NCBI GenBank assembly: GCA_963693365.1
Contig: CAVNZM010000017.1
Span: forward strand, 6,014,001 to 6,078,000
From: Amoebidium appalachense
Lineage: Eukaryota; Ichthyosporea
Length of the DNA stretch: 64,000 nucleotides
Direction: 5' to 3'
Below the pieces are notes generated by a model, which was not told where the DNA came from, searched no databases, and saw only the letters and a list, made by a program, of their open reading frames with translations. Shown piece by piece: positions 33,629 through 47,394 of this stretch. The position numbers and the translations under genes are program-made. The first letter of the stretch is position 1. The number at the start of each line of letters is the position of its first letter.

Positions 33629-36600
33629 ATGGATCCAAACAAAACTGGTGTAAACAAAATAACCATGTGGAAAGGTGAAGGGAAGACTGGTCCCGATAGC
33701 AAAACCACCTATTTTCAATGGGAAATCATTTTTCTCGGCATGATGACCGGCACTAAAGGTGTCCGACTCGTGGATGTTGTACTTGCTGACAACTACGTCC
33801 CCCCTACCACCGTCGCGGTTGACGGTGAACCCCCCTTCTACGGCTACGGCACTACCGCGGAGCTCAAGGAGGCCCGCAATTGCCTCCTGCTCCATATGAT
33901 TCAGAACATCGACCCTTCCGTGCTCACCACCGTTGCCCAGTACCGTATTGGCATGGACCCTGAACGGGCCATGTGGAAATTCCGTCAACACTACCTCCAA
34001 GGCAAACCCGATCAGATCCGCATCCTTCACTGTCAGTGGGATGCCTGTGCCCTTCAGCCCGGTGAATCATTCACCACCTACCTGAGTCGTCTGCAGACCA
34101 TCGTGAACCAGCTCCAGTCCCTCCAAGATGAGTCCATTCACTTCACTCGTCTAGCTGAGAAGTTCTTCAATGAACTCACCACCAGAGACGACCTCACCCC
34201 TGAGTTCAACCGTCTTATCGAAGACTATCACTTCGGTGATAAGCTATTCCCCGACTTCGAGTCCCTCCACAACCACGTCAAGGGCATCGAGTTACGTCAA
34301 GACCTCAAGATGCAACTCCGGAGCAACCGTGCCCACCGTGCCTCCAAGTCCAGCATGGCATTAAATGCCAGTGCTCCCCCCCGTGATCTTCCTCGCCGTG
34401 ACTTACGCAACCGGCTTGACCGTACCCCTGGCACGGACCTCCGAACTCGTCTCTCCCGTCAGCACACCCGATCCCGTTCCCCCCACCGGCCTGCCTTCCG
34501 GTCCACGTCTCGTTCCCCCAGTCGTTCCCGTTTCTCGGGTTCCCGTCGTTCTGATTCCCCGGCTCGTTCTAACAACCCGTCCGTGAAAGCATGCTCCTAC
34601 TGCCACGAGCCTGATCACACGATCATCGATTGCCCCGAGCCGAAATGCCGTATGTCCAGACACAACCGTTCCCGTCAAGGCAATGAGAAATCTGTCTCCT
34701 TTGCTTTCTCGGCATACAATGCTAGCTCCGTCCCCGTGTCCTCCGACCCTGCCTGGGATTCCGGGTGCAACATGACTGTCTGCCCCACCCGTGAGTTCTT
34801 CCATGACCTCACTCCCCTTCCGACACCGACTCCCGTTGCTGCCTTCAATGGCACCCCCGTCTTGGCCACCCACACCGGCCATATCGTCATCAACACCACC
34901 ACCGACCATGGCACTGCCACCCTTACCATTGAAGCCTCAGGCTACTACACCCCGTCTGGCCAAGCCTTCCTCATTTCAACATCCCAAGCTGCTGCCGAAT
35001 ACATCAAGGGTGATTTGAATGATGCCTCCACTCCGTCATTCCTCTTCGACCGACTTACCGGCCGTCATCTCGTCAACCTCCGTCTACACAACGGTCTGTA
35101 TTACTTCAAGGACTACGCCATTCAACTACCCACTCGTCCTGTGGCTCTGGCTGCCACCACCAGTGTTAACCCATCCATCTGGCACCATCGTCTGGGGCAC
35201 CGTGCTATGACCAGCATCAAGGACATGGTGAAACACGACCTTGTTATTGGTCTCCCCTCGTCTGTCCTCGACTGTGATGTTCCTGATTGTCATGGCTGCA
35301 TTATGGGTAAAACCACCAAGGCTCCGTTCAAGGGTGACCGTCTTCACTCCGACATCCCCGGTCATGAATGGCATTGGGATTTTTTCGAGCCTACCACAAC
35401 ATCGTACGGAGGTTCCCAGGTTGCTCTCGTCACTGTCTGCCGTGCCTCTGGCCTCGTCAAGATCTACCCGATGCCCGACCGTACAACCACCCTGGACATT
35501 CTCACAGCTCACACCAACCTCGTTGCTACCCATGCCCCCTCCAAAGTTGGTGTCTACCACTTCGACTCCGGCTCTGAGTTCACCTCCAAGGCTACCCGTG
35601 CTTTTTGCCTCTCCCAGGGCATCAAGGCCAGCTATGCTCCGGTGGACTGCCCTCAACTGAACGGCTATGTTGAACGTCGTATGCGGTTCCTCCAAGAGAT
35701 TGTTCGTTGCCTCCTCCATCAAGTCCAAGATCAGTCTCTGTCCCCCAAACTGTGGGCTGAGGCCCTCCAACATGCCGCCTACATCATCAACGTCACCCCG
35801 TCCACGACTGCCAATGGTCGTACACCATTCGAGGTTTTCTACGGTGTCAAGCCCGACATCTCCGAGCTCAAAGTGTTCGGTTGCCCTGCCTACACTCATG
35901 TGCCAGCCTCTAAACGGAACAAGCTGGCCCCCACCGTCAAACTCGGCATGTATATCGGCTATGATCTTCAATCACACTGCCACCGGATCTTCAACCCCAC
36001 CACCCATCGTGTCGGCCTCTTCCGTGACGTGATTTTCGACGAATCAGCTTATCTCCCGTCCGACATTCCATCAACACTTCCGACCCCCGACACCACTGCT
36101 ACCTCGACCACCCCACCCCCCACAGTTGACACTGAAGATGATGTTTGTCTGGTGCACTCTGGCCCCCCTCCTGCCATCGTCGTTCCCCCAACACCCCCCC
36201 CCCCACCGGCCCCCCTGCCCCCGTGCCCGTCCAGCCTGCCGACCCTCATCCTGCCCCTGGCAACGTCACACCCATCCGACCCGGCTCCCCCGACAACTTC
36301 CACTCGGCCCCGTCCAGCCCGGAGGTTGCCCCCCCTGCAATTCCGAACTTCCAAGTTCCCCCCCCCCCCGTCTCCACCTCCCCCGGTTCCTGCACCCCGT
36401 CGTTCTGCTCGTCTACAGGGCAAGGTTGGACTTCAAGCCACCACCACCCTGCCAGTCCCCCCGGTCCCCCCATCAACATCGACCAACTACCCAAACTTGT
36501 CCGTCAACTGTGTTCCGGACCCAATGGTGACCAGGTCAAGTCAGCCCTCACTGCTGAGTATCAAGCCTTCGTCGACAAAGACATCTTTGAACTTGTTGAC

Positions 36601-37216
36601 CCTCCCCCTGGTGCTAACATCGTCGGCTTCAAGTGGATTGTCTCCGAGAAAACTCTCAACTCGGCTGGTGACACCAAGATCAAGGCCCGTGGTGTTGCTC
36701 AAGGCTTCAGTCAGCAATGCGGTGTTGACTATGAGTTGATCGAGAGCCCTGTCATCCGTCCGGCTGCTCTCCGTGCTATCCTAGCTCTGGCCGTTGTTGA
36801 AGGTCATGACATCCATCAACTCGACGTGTCTACGGCCTTTCTCAACAGCCCACTCACCGAGACCATCTACATGAAACAACCCCCGGGATTCATCACCATG
36901 GCCACACTTGGCAAGGTCTGGAGACTCAAGAAAGCCCTGTACGGCCTCAAGCAAGCCTCCAAGGCTTGGTACGACTTCCTCGACGGCATTCTTCTTGCCC
37001 ATGGCCTGACCCGTACTAAGACCGACCCGTGCATCTACCTCCGGTTCTTCCCCAACAACGATGTGGTTCGGGCTGGTAACTACGTCGACGACTCCACCAA
37101 CACCCGGGGTTCTACTGCTGCCAGTGACCTGGCTGCCCACATCAGCAAGATGGCCAGCTGTCGTATGAGTCCATTTGACCGTATGCTCGGTGTTGATTTT
37201 AATCACTCTGATCCCC
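33629..37216 (+). pseudogene. gag-pol: B2 gag-pol, frameshifted and truncated
   Basis: Begins MDPNKTGVNKITMW at 33629 and matches B1 through Gag, Arg/Ser tract, zinc knuckle CSYCHEPDHTIIDC, protease AWDSGCNMTV and integrase. A C11 run at 36194-36204 (B1 has C10) throws the linker out of frame, and a second C run near 36360 differs as well. RT continues in the other frame (ANIVGFKWIV ... YGLKQASKAW ... NYVDDST) until 37216. Two residues after YVDD-S-T are deleted relative to B1. Inactive. Confidence 0.9.
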
Positions 37217-38890
37217 ATTGTCGTATCCTAATATATGTGTACTAGAGACGCAGCACTCTACTAAGTGTACACACACGAAAAGGAACGAACGTGTATAGAA
37301 AAACGGTAAAGTTTATTAAGACCAGGCTCCGACGGGCAAACTTAGATCCGTACGGATTGAGTCTAAGTTACGACTGAGGCCAACAAGGCCGTGCCCTACA
37401 AGATCATCATCACCTGGCCCCCTACGATGCCACATTCCATTAACATTCCGATCTACTTTTATCGTGCGCCTGCACGAGCTAAGTCGATCATCAGCAAACT
37501 TCCCGGCGGTATTGCCAATATTGTGAGGCTATTATCTATTGCCAATATCGTAAAAATACCAGATTAATACTGAAGTAATATCAATTATCCATTGCCAATG
37601 TATTGCGAGTAGAGATTTTCTGTGGTAGAGACGCTATAGAAGTGTAATAGAACTGTAATATTGACGTAATATCGGCAACATATTTTGATATTATTGTCAT
37701 ACCATGCCGGGTCTACCACCAATAACTATATACCGTATGAGTAATGTACTGGCAATATCTCAAAACGCGTGTACGTGTGCCTATTAACAATACAATTTCG
37801 ATATTGTCAATGTATTTATTCGGTATTATACTATTGCTTGCGGAGTATTGTCAATAAGTTATGAATATATAAAATGTAGGATAATTTTGTGTCAAATTAT
37901 GGTATTGTCCAACGTGGCAAGACTATTGCCAATATATTATGAATGTATTATTCCTGACCATTTTGGGTTATTGGCAATATACCCAACACATATGTCCCAT
38001 ATGGCCGATACAAACATAACGTCGCTATTGGTTATAGGGTTGTGATATGCTTATAATAGGGTCTCAATACGGTCCAAATGTATTGCCAATGTATCCGTCA
38101 CAATATCAAGACTATTATGCACCTATTATCAATAGGTAAAAGCAACCGAAAATATGGGGCGTGTATTTTATTGCCAATATATTGGTACAATATTGGGGAT
38201 GAAAGAACAGGTCACTTTACCTATGTAGTTGCAATATTGTGAATGTATTGCCAACACATGTTCAACAAACATGTTCGGAGTGTAGTCCTTGTATGCGCAG
38301 TACATTGCTAATACCGTGGTATTAGGGTGGACATATACTGACATTATGTAGATCATATCCTACCCATATCACATCCATATTAGTAGGACATAAACATGAT
38401 ATAGCAAGAAAACTTTTATCCTATTGCGAATATCTAAGGCACAAGTGGTATTGGCAATGTCACGAATACATCTATAATACTGTCACCAATACGGACACAG
38501 CTAAGGACACCATATATTGGTTATAGTCTCAGTATATACTGCCAGTATGTTCGAATGCGAACAAATCATTACGTAGGAGGTACTATCAATATACTACCAG
38601 TACCTGTACGATATACACACGTCAAATACAATACATTTGCAGTATAATATGGGTGCATTTCCGTACCAAGATTGAGAAGGGCAACGGCCATAACAAGTGG
38701 TCCTCACGTTTTTAGCACCTCAAAATATAAAAGTTCTTTGTTTTGAATACTGTTCCTGGGGAAGATGTTCCCGTGGTCCGTGGTACAAACGTCACCGAAC
38801 GTCCTACCATTAAACCTTTCACCAGCCTACATCCTGTGTAAGCGGTAGGGTATAAAACTTGAAGTAGCATAAAGGATAATACAGGAAAGT
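37217..38890. repeat. AT-rich unclassified repeat with many TTGCCAAT boxes
   Basis: Starts abruptly inside B2 RT (TGTCGTATCC...). From about 37500 to 38650 the octamer-like motif ATTGCCAAT or its complement ATTGGCAAT occurs about ten times at irregular spacing, usually within TATTGCCAATAT. No coding capacity beyond short frames. Parts of it (37741-37767 and 38059-38397) recur inverted at 46692-47057, so it belongs to a dispersed family. Class unknown. Confidence 0.6.
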
Positions 38891-38898
38891 AATGACAA

Positions 38899-41580
<2,682 letters not shown>

Positions 41581-41905
41581 TCTCTTCTCTTATGTAGTTC
41601 GTAGGAACGCTTGACAAAGGTACTACACGGGTGTTGGTTGGATGATGACAGTACATGTACCAGTGGGATAGATGCGGTCTACTCCAGGCAATGTACCAGT
41701 GTGTCGATTGATTTAGCTAATATTAGATCTATGTTTAGCTGTGTGTTGTTTTTTCTCCTTTTTGTATTTAAGGCCTGGCCGGCCTCATAAAATGCTATCT
41801 AATCTTACTCGAGATCGAGCTTTTTTGGCCTTGAAGGCCGATCTTAATAAAGTACTGTGAATGTGTCCCCTGATGAGGGACTCTAGTCGATATATCTGCA
41901 AAACG

Positions 41906-41938
<33 letters not shown>

Positions 41939-42227
41939 ACCCCCCCCACACACACACACACACACACGCACACACACACACACAAACACAAAAACAAACA
42001 AAAAAGAAAGAAAAAAAGAGCGAGAGAATCCTTGTTTCTCGTATGTTACCAGCACGTAAGCAAGTATTTTATTCATTCACAATACATTGTTAGGTATGTG
42101 TAGTATATTATGGTGTTATTATTTTTTGGTTTACAATATGGTGTCCACATTCCCAATATATCGTTATTGTCGACCAACTACTATGGTAGTGTAATGCTAT
42201 GATGACAATTTGTGCATGCGTTACTTA
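41581..42227. other. Unassigned spacer; possible LINE 3' terminus near 41850
   Basis: Mixed sequence with AATAAA at 41846, a GGCCTTGAAGGCC hairpin at about 41829 and the segment CCTGATGAGGGACTC (41868-41882), a type of sequence often seen at 3' ends of non-LTR retrotransposons. It is followed by a long C run (about 41907-41938) and (CA)n. No gene seen. Confidence 0.4.
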
Positions 42228-43862
42228 TAAGCATCGGGTTTTTTCACTAACTACCCACAGAGTAGCTTCTAGCACGATAAATTCACCACAAATTATAAGG
42301 GGAGATGGTGAATGTGCCCTTGGAGTACGAGGGCCACACGAAAAAAACACAACGTTGTAGCTCGAATAGAACCCCCCTTGTAGCATAGTATATGTACATG
42401 TGTTACTTACACATTATTGGTTTTTTCAATAACTACCCACAGAACAGCTTCTAGCACGAGACATTTACCACACAGTTTATGGGGGGGATGGTGAATGTGC
42501 CCCTGGAGTACGAGGGTCACACGAAAAAAACACAACGTTGTAGCTCGAATAGAACCCCCCTTCTAGCATAATATTTGTACATGTGTTACTTACACATTAT
42601 TGGTTTTTTCAATAACTACCCACAGAACAGCCTCTCGCACGAGAAATTTACCACAAAGTTTATGGGGGGGATAGTGAATGTGCCCCTGGAGTACGAGGGT
42701 CACACGAAAAAAACACAACGTTGTAGCTCGAATAGAACCCCCCTTGTAGCATAATATATGTATATGTGTTACCTAGACATTATTGGTTTTTTCAATAACT
42801 ACCCACAGAACAGCTTCTAGCACGAGACATTTACCACACAGTTTATGGGGGGGATGGTGAATGTGCCCCTGGAGTACGAGGGTCACACAAAAAAAAAACA
42901 ACGTTGTAGCTCGAATAGAACCCCCCTTGTAGCTGATAATATATGTACATGTGTTACTTACACATTATTGGTTTTTTCGATAACTACCCACAGAACAGCT
43001 TCTAGCACGAGACATTTACCACACAGTTTATGGGGGGGATGGTGAATGTGCCCTTGGAGTACGAGGGTCACACGAAAAAAACACAACGTTGTAGCTCGTA
43101 TAGAACCCCCCTTGTAGCATAGTATATGTCCATGTGTTACCTAGGCATTTTTGGGTTTTTCAATAACTACCCACAGAACAGCCTCTAGCACGAGAAATAT
43201 ACCAAAACGTTTATGGGGGGGGATGGTGAATGTGCCCCTGGAGTACGAGGGGCACACGAAAAAACCACAACGTTGTAGCTCGTATCGAACCCCCCTTGTA
43301 GCATAGTATATGTACATGTGTTACCTAAACATTATTGGTTTTTTCAATAACTACCCACAGAACAGCTTCGAGCACGAGACATTTACCACACAGTTTATGG
43401 GGGGGATGGTGAATGTGCCCCTAGAGTACGAGGGTCACACAAAAAAAACACAACGTTGTAGCTCGAATAGAACCCCCCCTGTAGCATAATATATGCACAT
43501 GTGTTACTTACACATTATTGGTTTTTTCGATAACTACCCACAGAACAGCTTCTAGCACGAGACATTTACCACACAGTTTATGGGGGGGATGGTGAATGTG
43601 CCCCTGGAGTACGAGGGTCACACGACAAAAACACAACGTTGTAGCTCGTATAGAACCCCCCTTGTAGCATAGTATATGTACATATGTTACCTAGACATTA
43701 TTGGTTTTTCAATAACTACCCACAGAACAGCCTCTAGCACGAGAGATTTACCAAAACGTTTATGGGGGGGGATGGTGAATGTGCCCCTGGAGTACGAGGG
43801 TCACACGAAAAAAACACAACGTTGTAGCTCGTATAGAACCCCCCTTGTAGCATAGTATATGT
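42228..43862. repeat. 183-bp tandem satellite, nine units, three-unit higher-order period
   Basis: The anchor ATGGTGAATGTGCCC (one unit has ATAGTG) recurs at 42305, 42488, 42671, 42854, 43039, 43223, 43406, 43589 and 43772, giving spacings of 183-185. Units 3, 6 and 9 share CCTCT(A/C)GCACGAGA and lack CAGCTTC; units 6 and 9 also share CCAAAACGTTTATG. Units 5 and 8 share TTTTTTCGATAACTACC. So the array also has a 549-bp three-unit register. It ends within a unit at about 43862, where LINE sequence begins. Confidence 0.93.
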
Positions 43863-46361
43863 AGAACTGTTGATGTATGTGTATGCTATGCTACGAAACA
43901 CCCTATATATATGCGCCTATTAGAATCTGCACAAGCCAGGCCAGATTCACATCTCGTACTAGATACATGCACTAACTTTATTGTTGATGATTTGATAGAT
44001 CTCGGTGATTATGCTGGCGGTGGTAGGAAGGAATATCCCGATGCTCTCTTGTTACCAAACACCACTCCCGCTAGACTAGGTGAACCCCTGTCTCAAAAGG
44101 AAAGCTTGCGCCGGCTTGCTAGTATGAATCGATTTGGCCCCCCTGCTCGTATTATTGGTGATACCACTGGAGACCCCCTCATAGACTCTGATAAGTATTT
44201 CTCGGAACTGTTTAAAGATAGGACCCCCGCTCAGAAACCTATTGTGTGGCCTGTAGACCCATCTATCCCCATAGAATCGATCCTCCCCTTTTTCAGTCCC
44301 GATGCCATATGGTCTGTGATATCTAGTTATAGCTCTAGTAAGTCTTGTGGACCTGATGGACTGAGTCTCCCTGCTGGGTTTCTTAAAATCCTTGTTCCCT
44401 CCTACCCACAAAAGGAAAGTGATCGTGCTATTAAACCTGATCTTACTATCATGTTAAGCTCTCTCTTTTCTTGGTGTGTTAAATGTGGACATGTCCCGTC
44501 ATCTTGGTTAGATACCTTAGTGATCCCCATAGTTAAGAAGGACTCTGAGGGCCCCATATCATCCTTTCGCCCCATTACCCTAACCCAGGTTGTTCGTAGA
44601 TTCTTTGAAGCTTGCTTACTTAGGTTATTTGCACATCACCCTAGGTTTCAATCTATTCTTCACATACACCCATGCCAATCCGCTTTTCGTAAAAACAATT
44701 CATGTTATGTTCAAATAATGGCACTGCACGATTCTATGCAAGTTGGTGCACAATATGTTGGCTTTATTGATTGGAAAACTGCTTACGATTCTGTCTCCCC
44801 TGGTCTCCTATGGGAAAAGCTTGCTGCACGGGGTGTACCACACTGCATTGGTGTTCTGTTAGAAGCACTCTTGTCTCAAACCTATGGTAGAGCTGTGGTT
44901 AATGGGCATCTTTCATATGGTTTTGCTCGTACTAGAGGTCTCTTGCAGGGTTCATTGCTTAGCCCCTTTTTGTTTAACCTATTTATAGATGATTTGGCTG
45001 TCAAGATTTACGCCGAAAACGATGACCCTATTAATAACTTTCCGCCTGCACTTCTCTATGCTGATGATCTGTCCCTCCTTGCCCGTACCCCTAGACGCCT
45101 GCAAAGATTGTTCGATGTAGTGTCAGAGTGGTGCAAGGCAAACCTTATGATCCTTAACATAGACAAATGTGGTGTTCTTGTACCTGATATAGCTAACAAT
45201 TTACACACATTTACATTATCATCTAAACCTGTACCTATAGTTCCAGAATACAAATATCTTGGTGTTCCGGTTGATTCTGTTGGTGTTATGTTTCCCCATA
45301 TGGTCGAAAAGAGGGTAGAGTTGGCTCGTAAGCGGTTAGCTTTCTTCTCGGCTAATATTTTTAAAGACACACCCCTCCATCCTTCTATTAGACTTACATT
45401 TATTCGCACTTTTGTCTTCCCGGCATGTGAATATGGTTTACCCCTTCTCGCCGCTTGGATCAAGAAAGAGAGAACTAGAGCGCTTAAACCCTTGGCAAAT
45501 TTCCTTGAAGCAGAAGTTGCCTCCTTTCTATCTAACAACTGTTGTAAACCTGGGCCTGTAACGCTCTCGATATATGGTCTGGTCCCAATAGCTGCTAGAG
45601 TATCCTATCTCGCGCTGAAATTCAATAAGCACATAAGCCGCTTAAAGAAGTATTTGCCCTCCCACCCTCTCTTCTCTATCCGACCTGTCCCCTCCTCACC
45701 TCTCCCCTCTTTCCTCCCCTCTCTCTCCCCTTCTCCCCTGGGCACAAATACAAATAAACCCCGCAATAGTGTGTGTGTGACTTTGGACTGCCACTTACTT
45801 ATTAAACATGTACACAATCACAAGATAATCACGCAATATAACAAATGGAAAAAGATACCACACGACACTAGACCCGATGAAAGCATACACCTTGAAAAAC
45901 TAAGCCTTATGTCTCGTTTTATATATACTGACCGCCTCAACCATATTGCCAAATATGGCACTCGCAAGTGTATAACACCTAAATACATATTACCTTCCTG
46001 TAGAACTGGTCTTTCTCTAGCTGATGGTATTATTGATCAATTACCACGCTTTTACTGTACACGTGCTATACAGTGGAGATCTAATAAGTATAAGGTGGCA
46101 TCATTTGCATGCCCAAACAACACACACACACACCAGTTTAACCGGTCATGTATCGCCAAATGTAGTTTGATAGACCACATAATACCGCAACACACACACG
46201 TCACATTCACAACAGACACCCAGAAAGATAGCCTACCTGTAAATTACAACATCCTTGATTTTATACTAAACACGCGTAACTACGACCTGTTTATTAGATG
46301 TATTGATTGGCTTGAGAAACACATCACTACAAAATTATAGCGCACGCGCACACACACACAC

Positions 46362-46414
<53 letters not shown>

Positions 46415-46446
46415 CCAGCTGATACCGAGTGTCCCGAGGGGAGCCC

Positions 46447-46493
<47 letters not shown>

Positions 46494-46688
46494 GGGGAAC
46501 CCCAACTAATTGATTTCTCCTTGTAGTCTTTATGGTGTCTCGTAGAGAAAGTAAACCCTGATATATAGTCACCACCCGACATCTATGTACGTGATCATGA
46601 TATACCGCTGAGGGGATATTCCGAGCAAACCCCCCCCCCCCCATACCTGAGACTGGTTCTCTTTGCCTCGAGTAAACAGCGTAAACCC
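43863..46688 (+). mobile_element. Non-LTR retrotransposon (LINE), 5' truncated, 3' end intact
   Basis: Starts directly at the satellite boundary, contains one long RT frame, then a 3' UTR with (CA)n (46340-46412), an internal A tract of about 40 (46453-46492) and the terminus AACAGCGTAAACCC at about 46688. The 3' terminus is defined by comparison with the independent truncated copy at 31715-32714. There is no terminal poly-A; the A tract lies about 200 bp inside. No endonuclease domain is present, consistent with 5' truncation. Confidence 0.88.
43911..46340 (+). CDS. LINE reverse transcriptase ORF (endonuclease missing)
   Basis: 809 residues without a stop from ATG 43911; the frame is also open further upstream toward the satellite. 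Motifs in order: pre-RT SSSKSCGPDGLS, LDTLVIPIVKKD, SSFRPITLTQVV, motif A FIDWKTAYDSVS, motif B LLQGSLLSPFLFNLFIDDL, motif C LLYADDLSLLA, and thumb-side EYKYLGVPVDSVG. The C-terminus has a Cys/His cluster (CPNNTHTHQFNRSC) that may bind nucleic acid. YADD carries the catalytic Asp pair. In the family the protein nicks the target and copies its RNA in place; this copy lacks the N-terminal endonuclease, so autonomous movement is unlikely. The frame is uninterrupted, so the insertion is probably young. Confidence 0.9.
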   Translation: MRLLESAQARPDSHLVLDTCTNFIVDDLIDLGDYAGGGRKEYPDALLLPNTTPARLGEPLSQKESLRRLASMNRFGPPARIIGDTTGDPLIDSDKYFSELFKDRTPAQKPIVWPVDPSIPIESILPFFSPDAIWSVISSYSSSKSCGPDGLSLPAGFLKILVPSYPQKESDRAIKPDLTIMLSSLFSWCVKCGHVPSSWLDTLVIPIVKKDSEGPISSFRPITLTQVVRRFFEACLLRLFAHHPRFQSILHIHPCQSAFRKNNSCYVQIMALHDSMQVGAQYVGFIDWKTAYDSVSPGLLWEKLAARGVPHCIGVLLEALLSQTYGRAVVNGHLSYGFARTRGLLQGSLLSPFLFNLFIDDLAVKIYAENDDPINNFPPALLYADDLSLLARTPRRLQRLFDVVSEWCKANLMILNIDKCGVLVPDIANNLHTFTLSSKPVPIVPEYKYLGVPVDSVGVMFPHMVEKRVELARKRLAFFSANIFKDTPLHPSIRLTFIRTFVFPACEYGLPLLAAWIKKERTRALKPLANFLEAEVASFLSNNCCKPGPVTLSIYGLVPIAARVSYLALKFNKHISRLKKYLPSHPLFSIRPVPSSPLPSFLPSLSPSPLGTNTNKPRNSVCVTLDCHLLIKHVHNHKIITQYNKWKKIPHDTRPDESIHLEKLSLMSRFIYTDRLNHIAKYGTRKCITPKYILPSCRTGLSLADGIIDQLPRFYCTRAIQWRSNKYKVASFACPNNTHTHQFNRSCIAKCSLIDHIIPQHTHVTFTTDTQKDSLPVNYNILDFILNTRNYDLFIRCIDWLEKHITTKL

Positions 46689-46691
46689 CCT

Positions 46692-47057
46692 CATGTTTAT
46701 GTCCTACTAATATGGATGTGATATGGGTAGGATATGATCTACATAATGTCAGTATATGTCCACCCTAATACCACGGTATTAGCAATGTACTGCGCATACA
46801 AGGACTACACTCCGAACATGTTTGTTGAACATGTGTTGGCAATACATTCACAATATTGCAACTACATAGGTAAAGTGACCTGTTCTTTCATCCCCAATAT
46901 TGTACCAATGTATTGGCAATAAAATACACGCCCCATATTTTCGGTTGCTTTTACCTATTGATAATAGGTGCATAATAGTCTTGATATTGTGACGGATACA
47001 TTGGCAATACATTTGGACCGTATTGAGACCCGTTTTGAGATATTGCCAGTACATTAC
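46692..47057 (-). repeat. Inverted, internally deleted copy of the AT-rich repeat
   Basis: 46692-47031 is the reverse complement of 38059-38397, and 47031-47057 is the reverse complement of 37741-37767. The roughly 290 bp between these in the first copy is missing here. It begins immediately after the LINE 3' end. Confidence 0.85.
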
Positions 47058-47065
47058 TGCTTTTT

Positions 47066-47252
47066 ACAGAATGATTCTGCTGCAGAATCGTTCTGCTAAA
47101 AGTAGAGTGATTCGAGCCTAGTCTAGGAATCTGCTTTGGAATTCTAGATAAAACTACATTCTTCTGGATCGATCTAAATCAACGGAGAAGCAAAGTTTAG
47201 CAGTTCTCATCCTGCAGCCCCAGCGAGTTTTATCTAGAATTCCAAAGCAGAT
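47066..47252. repeat. Two hairpin-forming inverted repeats
   Basis: A perfect 27-bp inverted repeat has arms at 47129-47155 and 47226-47252 (ATCTGCTTTGGAATTC... with its complement), separated by 70 bp. Just left of it, at about 47067-47093, AGAATGATTCTGC/TGCAGAATCGTTCT forms a second near-perfect palindrome. This may be a small foldback element or a transposon scar. No coding sequence. Confidence 0.75.
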
Positions 47253-47284
47253 GCGAACTGAAATATTTCAATATTAAGTCGCTG

Positions 47285-47391
47285 ATCACGTGCCGGGATG
47301 GTCAGATTTGGGGAGCCGCAAAGGATGACGCCGCGGTAACAAGCCATTGGTTCAAGGATGGTCAGATTTGGCGGGAGCCGCAAAGGATGGG
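47285..47391. repeat. Short direct duplication
   Basis: GATGGTCAGATTTGG followed by GGAGCCGCAAAGGATG occurs twice (about 47297-47329 and 47357-47390), the second copy with one extra base. It lies immediately upstream of the tRNA-like segment. Confidence 0.75.
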
Positions 47392-47394
47392 GGG

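Larger units (their letters stand above)
31635..37216 (+). mobile_element. Ty1/copia family B, copy B2 (3' truncated; LTR split by a LINE)
   Basis: The LTR begins TGTTGTAATACATAG at 31635, inside a (GT)n tract, and ends ACA at 33566, with a 1-kb LINE between its two parts (31635-31714 and 32715-33566). The internal region matches B1 closely until 37216 (GATCCCCAT in RT, just past the YVDD motif) and then stops. RNase H and the 3' LTR are missing. Confidence 0.9.

Noticed and set aside
41868-41895. Possible hammerhead ribozyme: CTGATGAG followed by a short stem
   Set aside because: The required GAAA after stem II is absent (GATA is present) and stem II would have an impossible or very short loop. 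A LINE-type 3' end is more likely.
42228-43862. CRISPR-like array (regular repeats)
   Set aside because: There are no variable spacers; units are 183 bp and wholly repeated, and the context is eukaryotic. It is a satellite.
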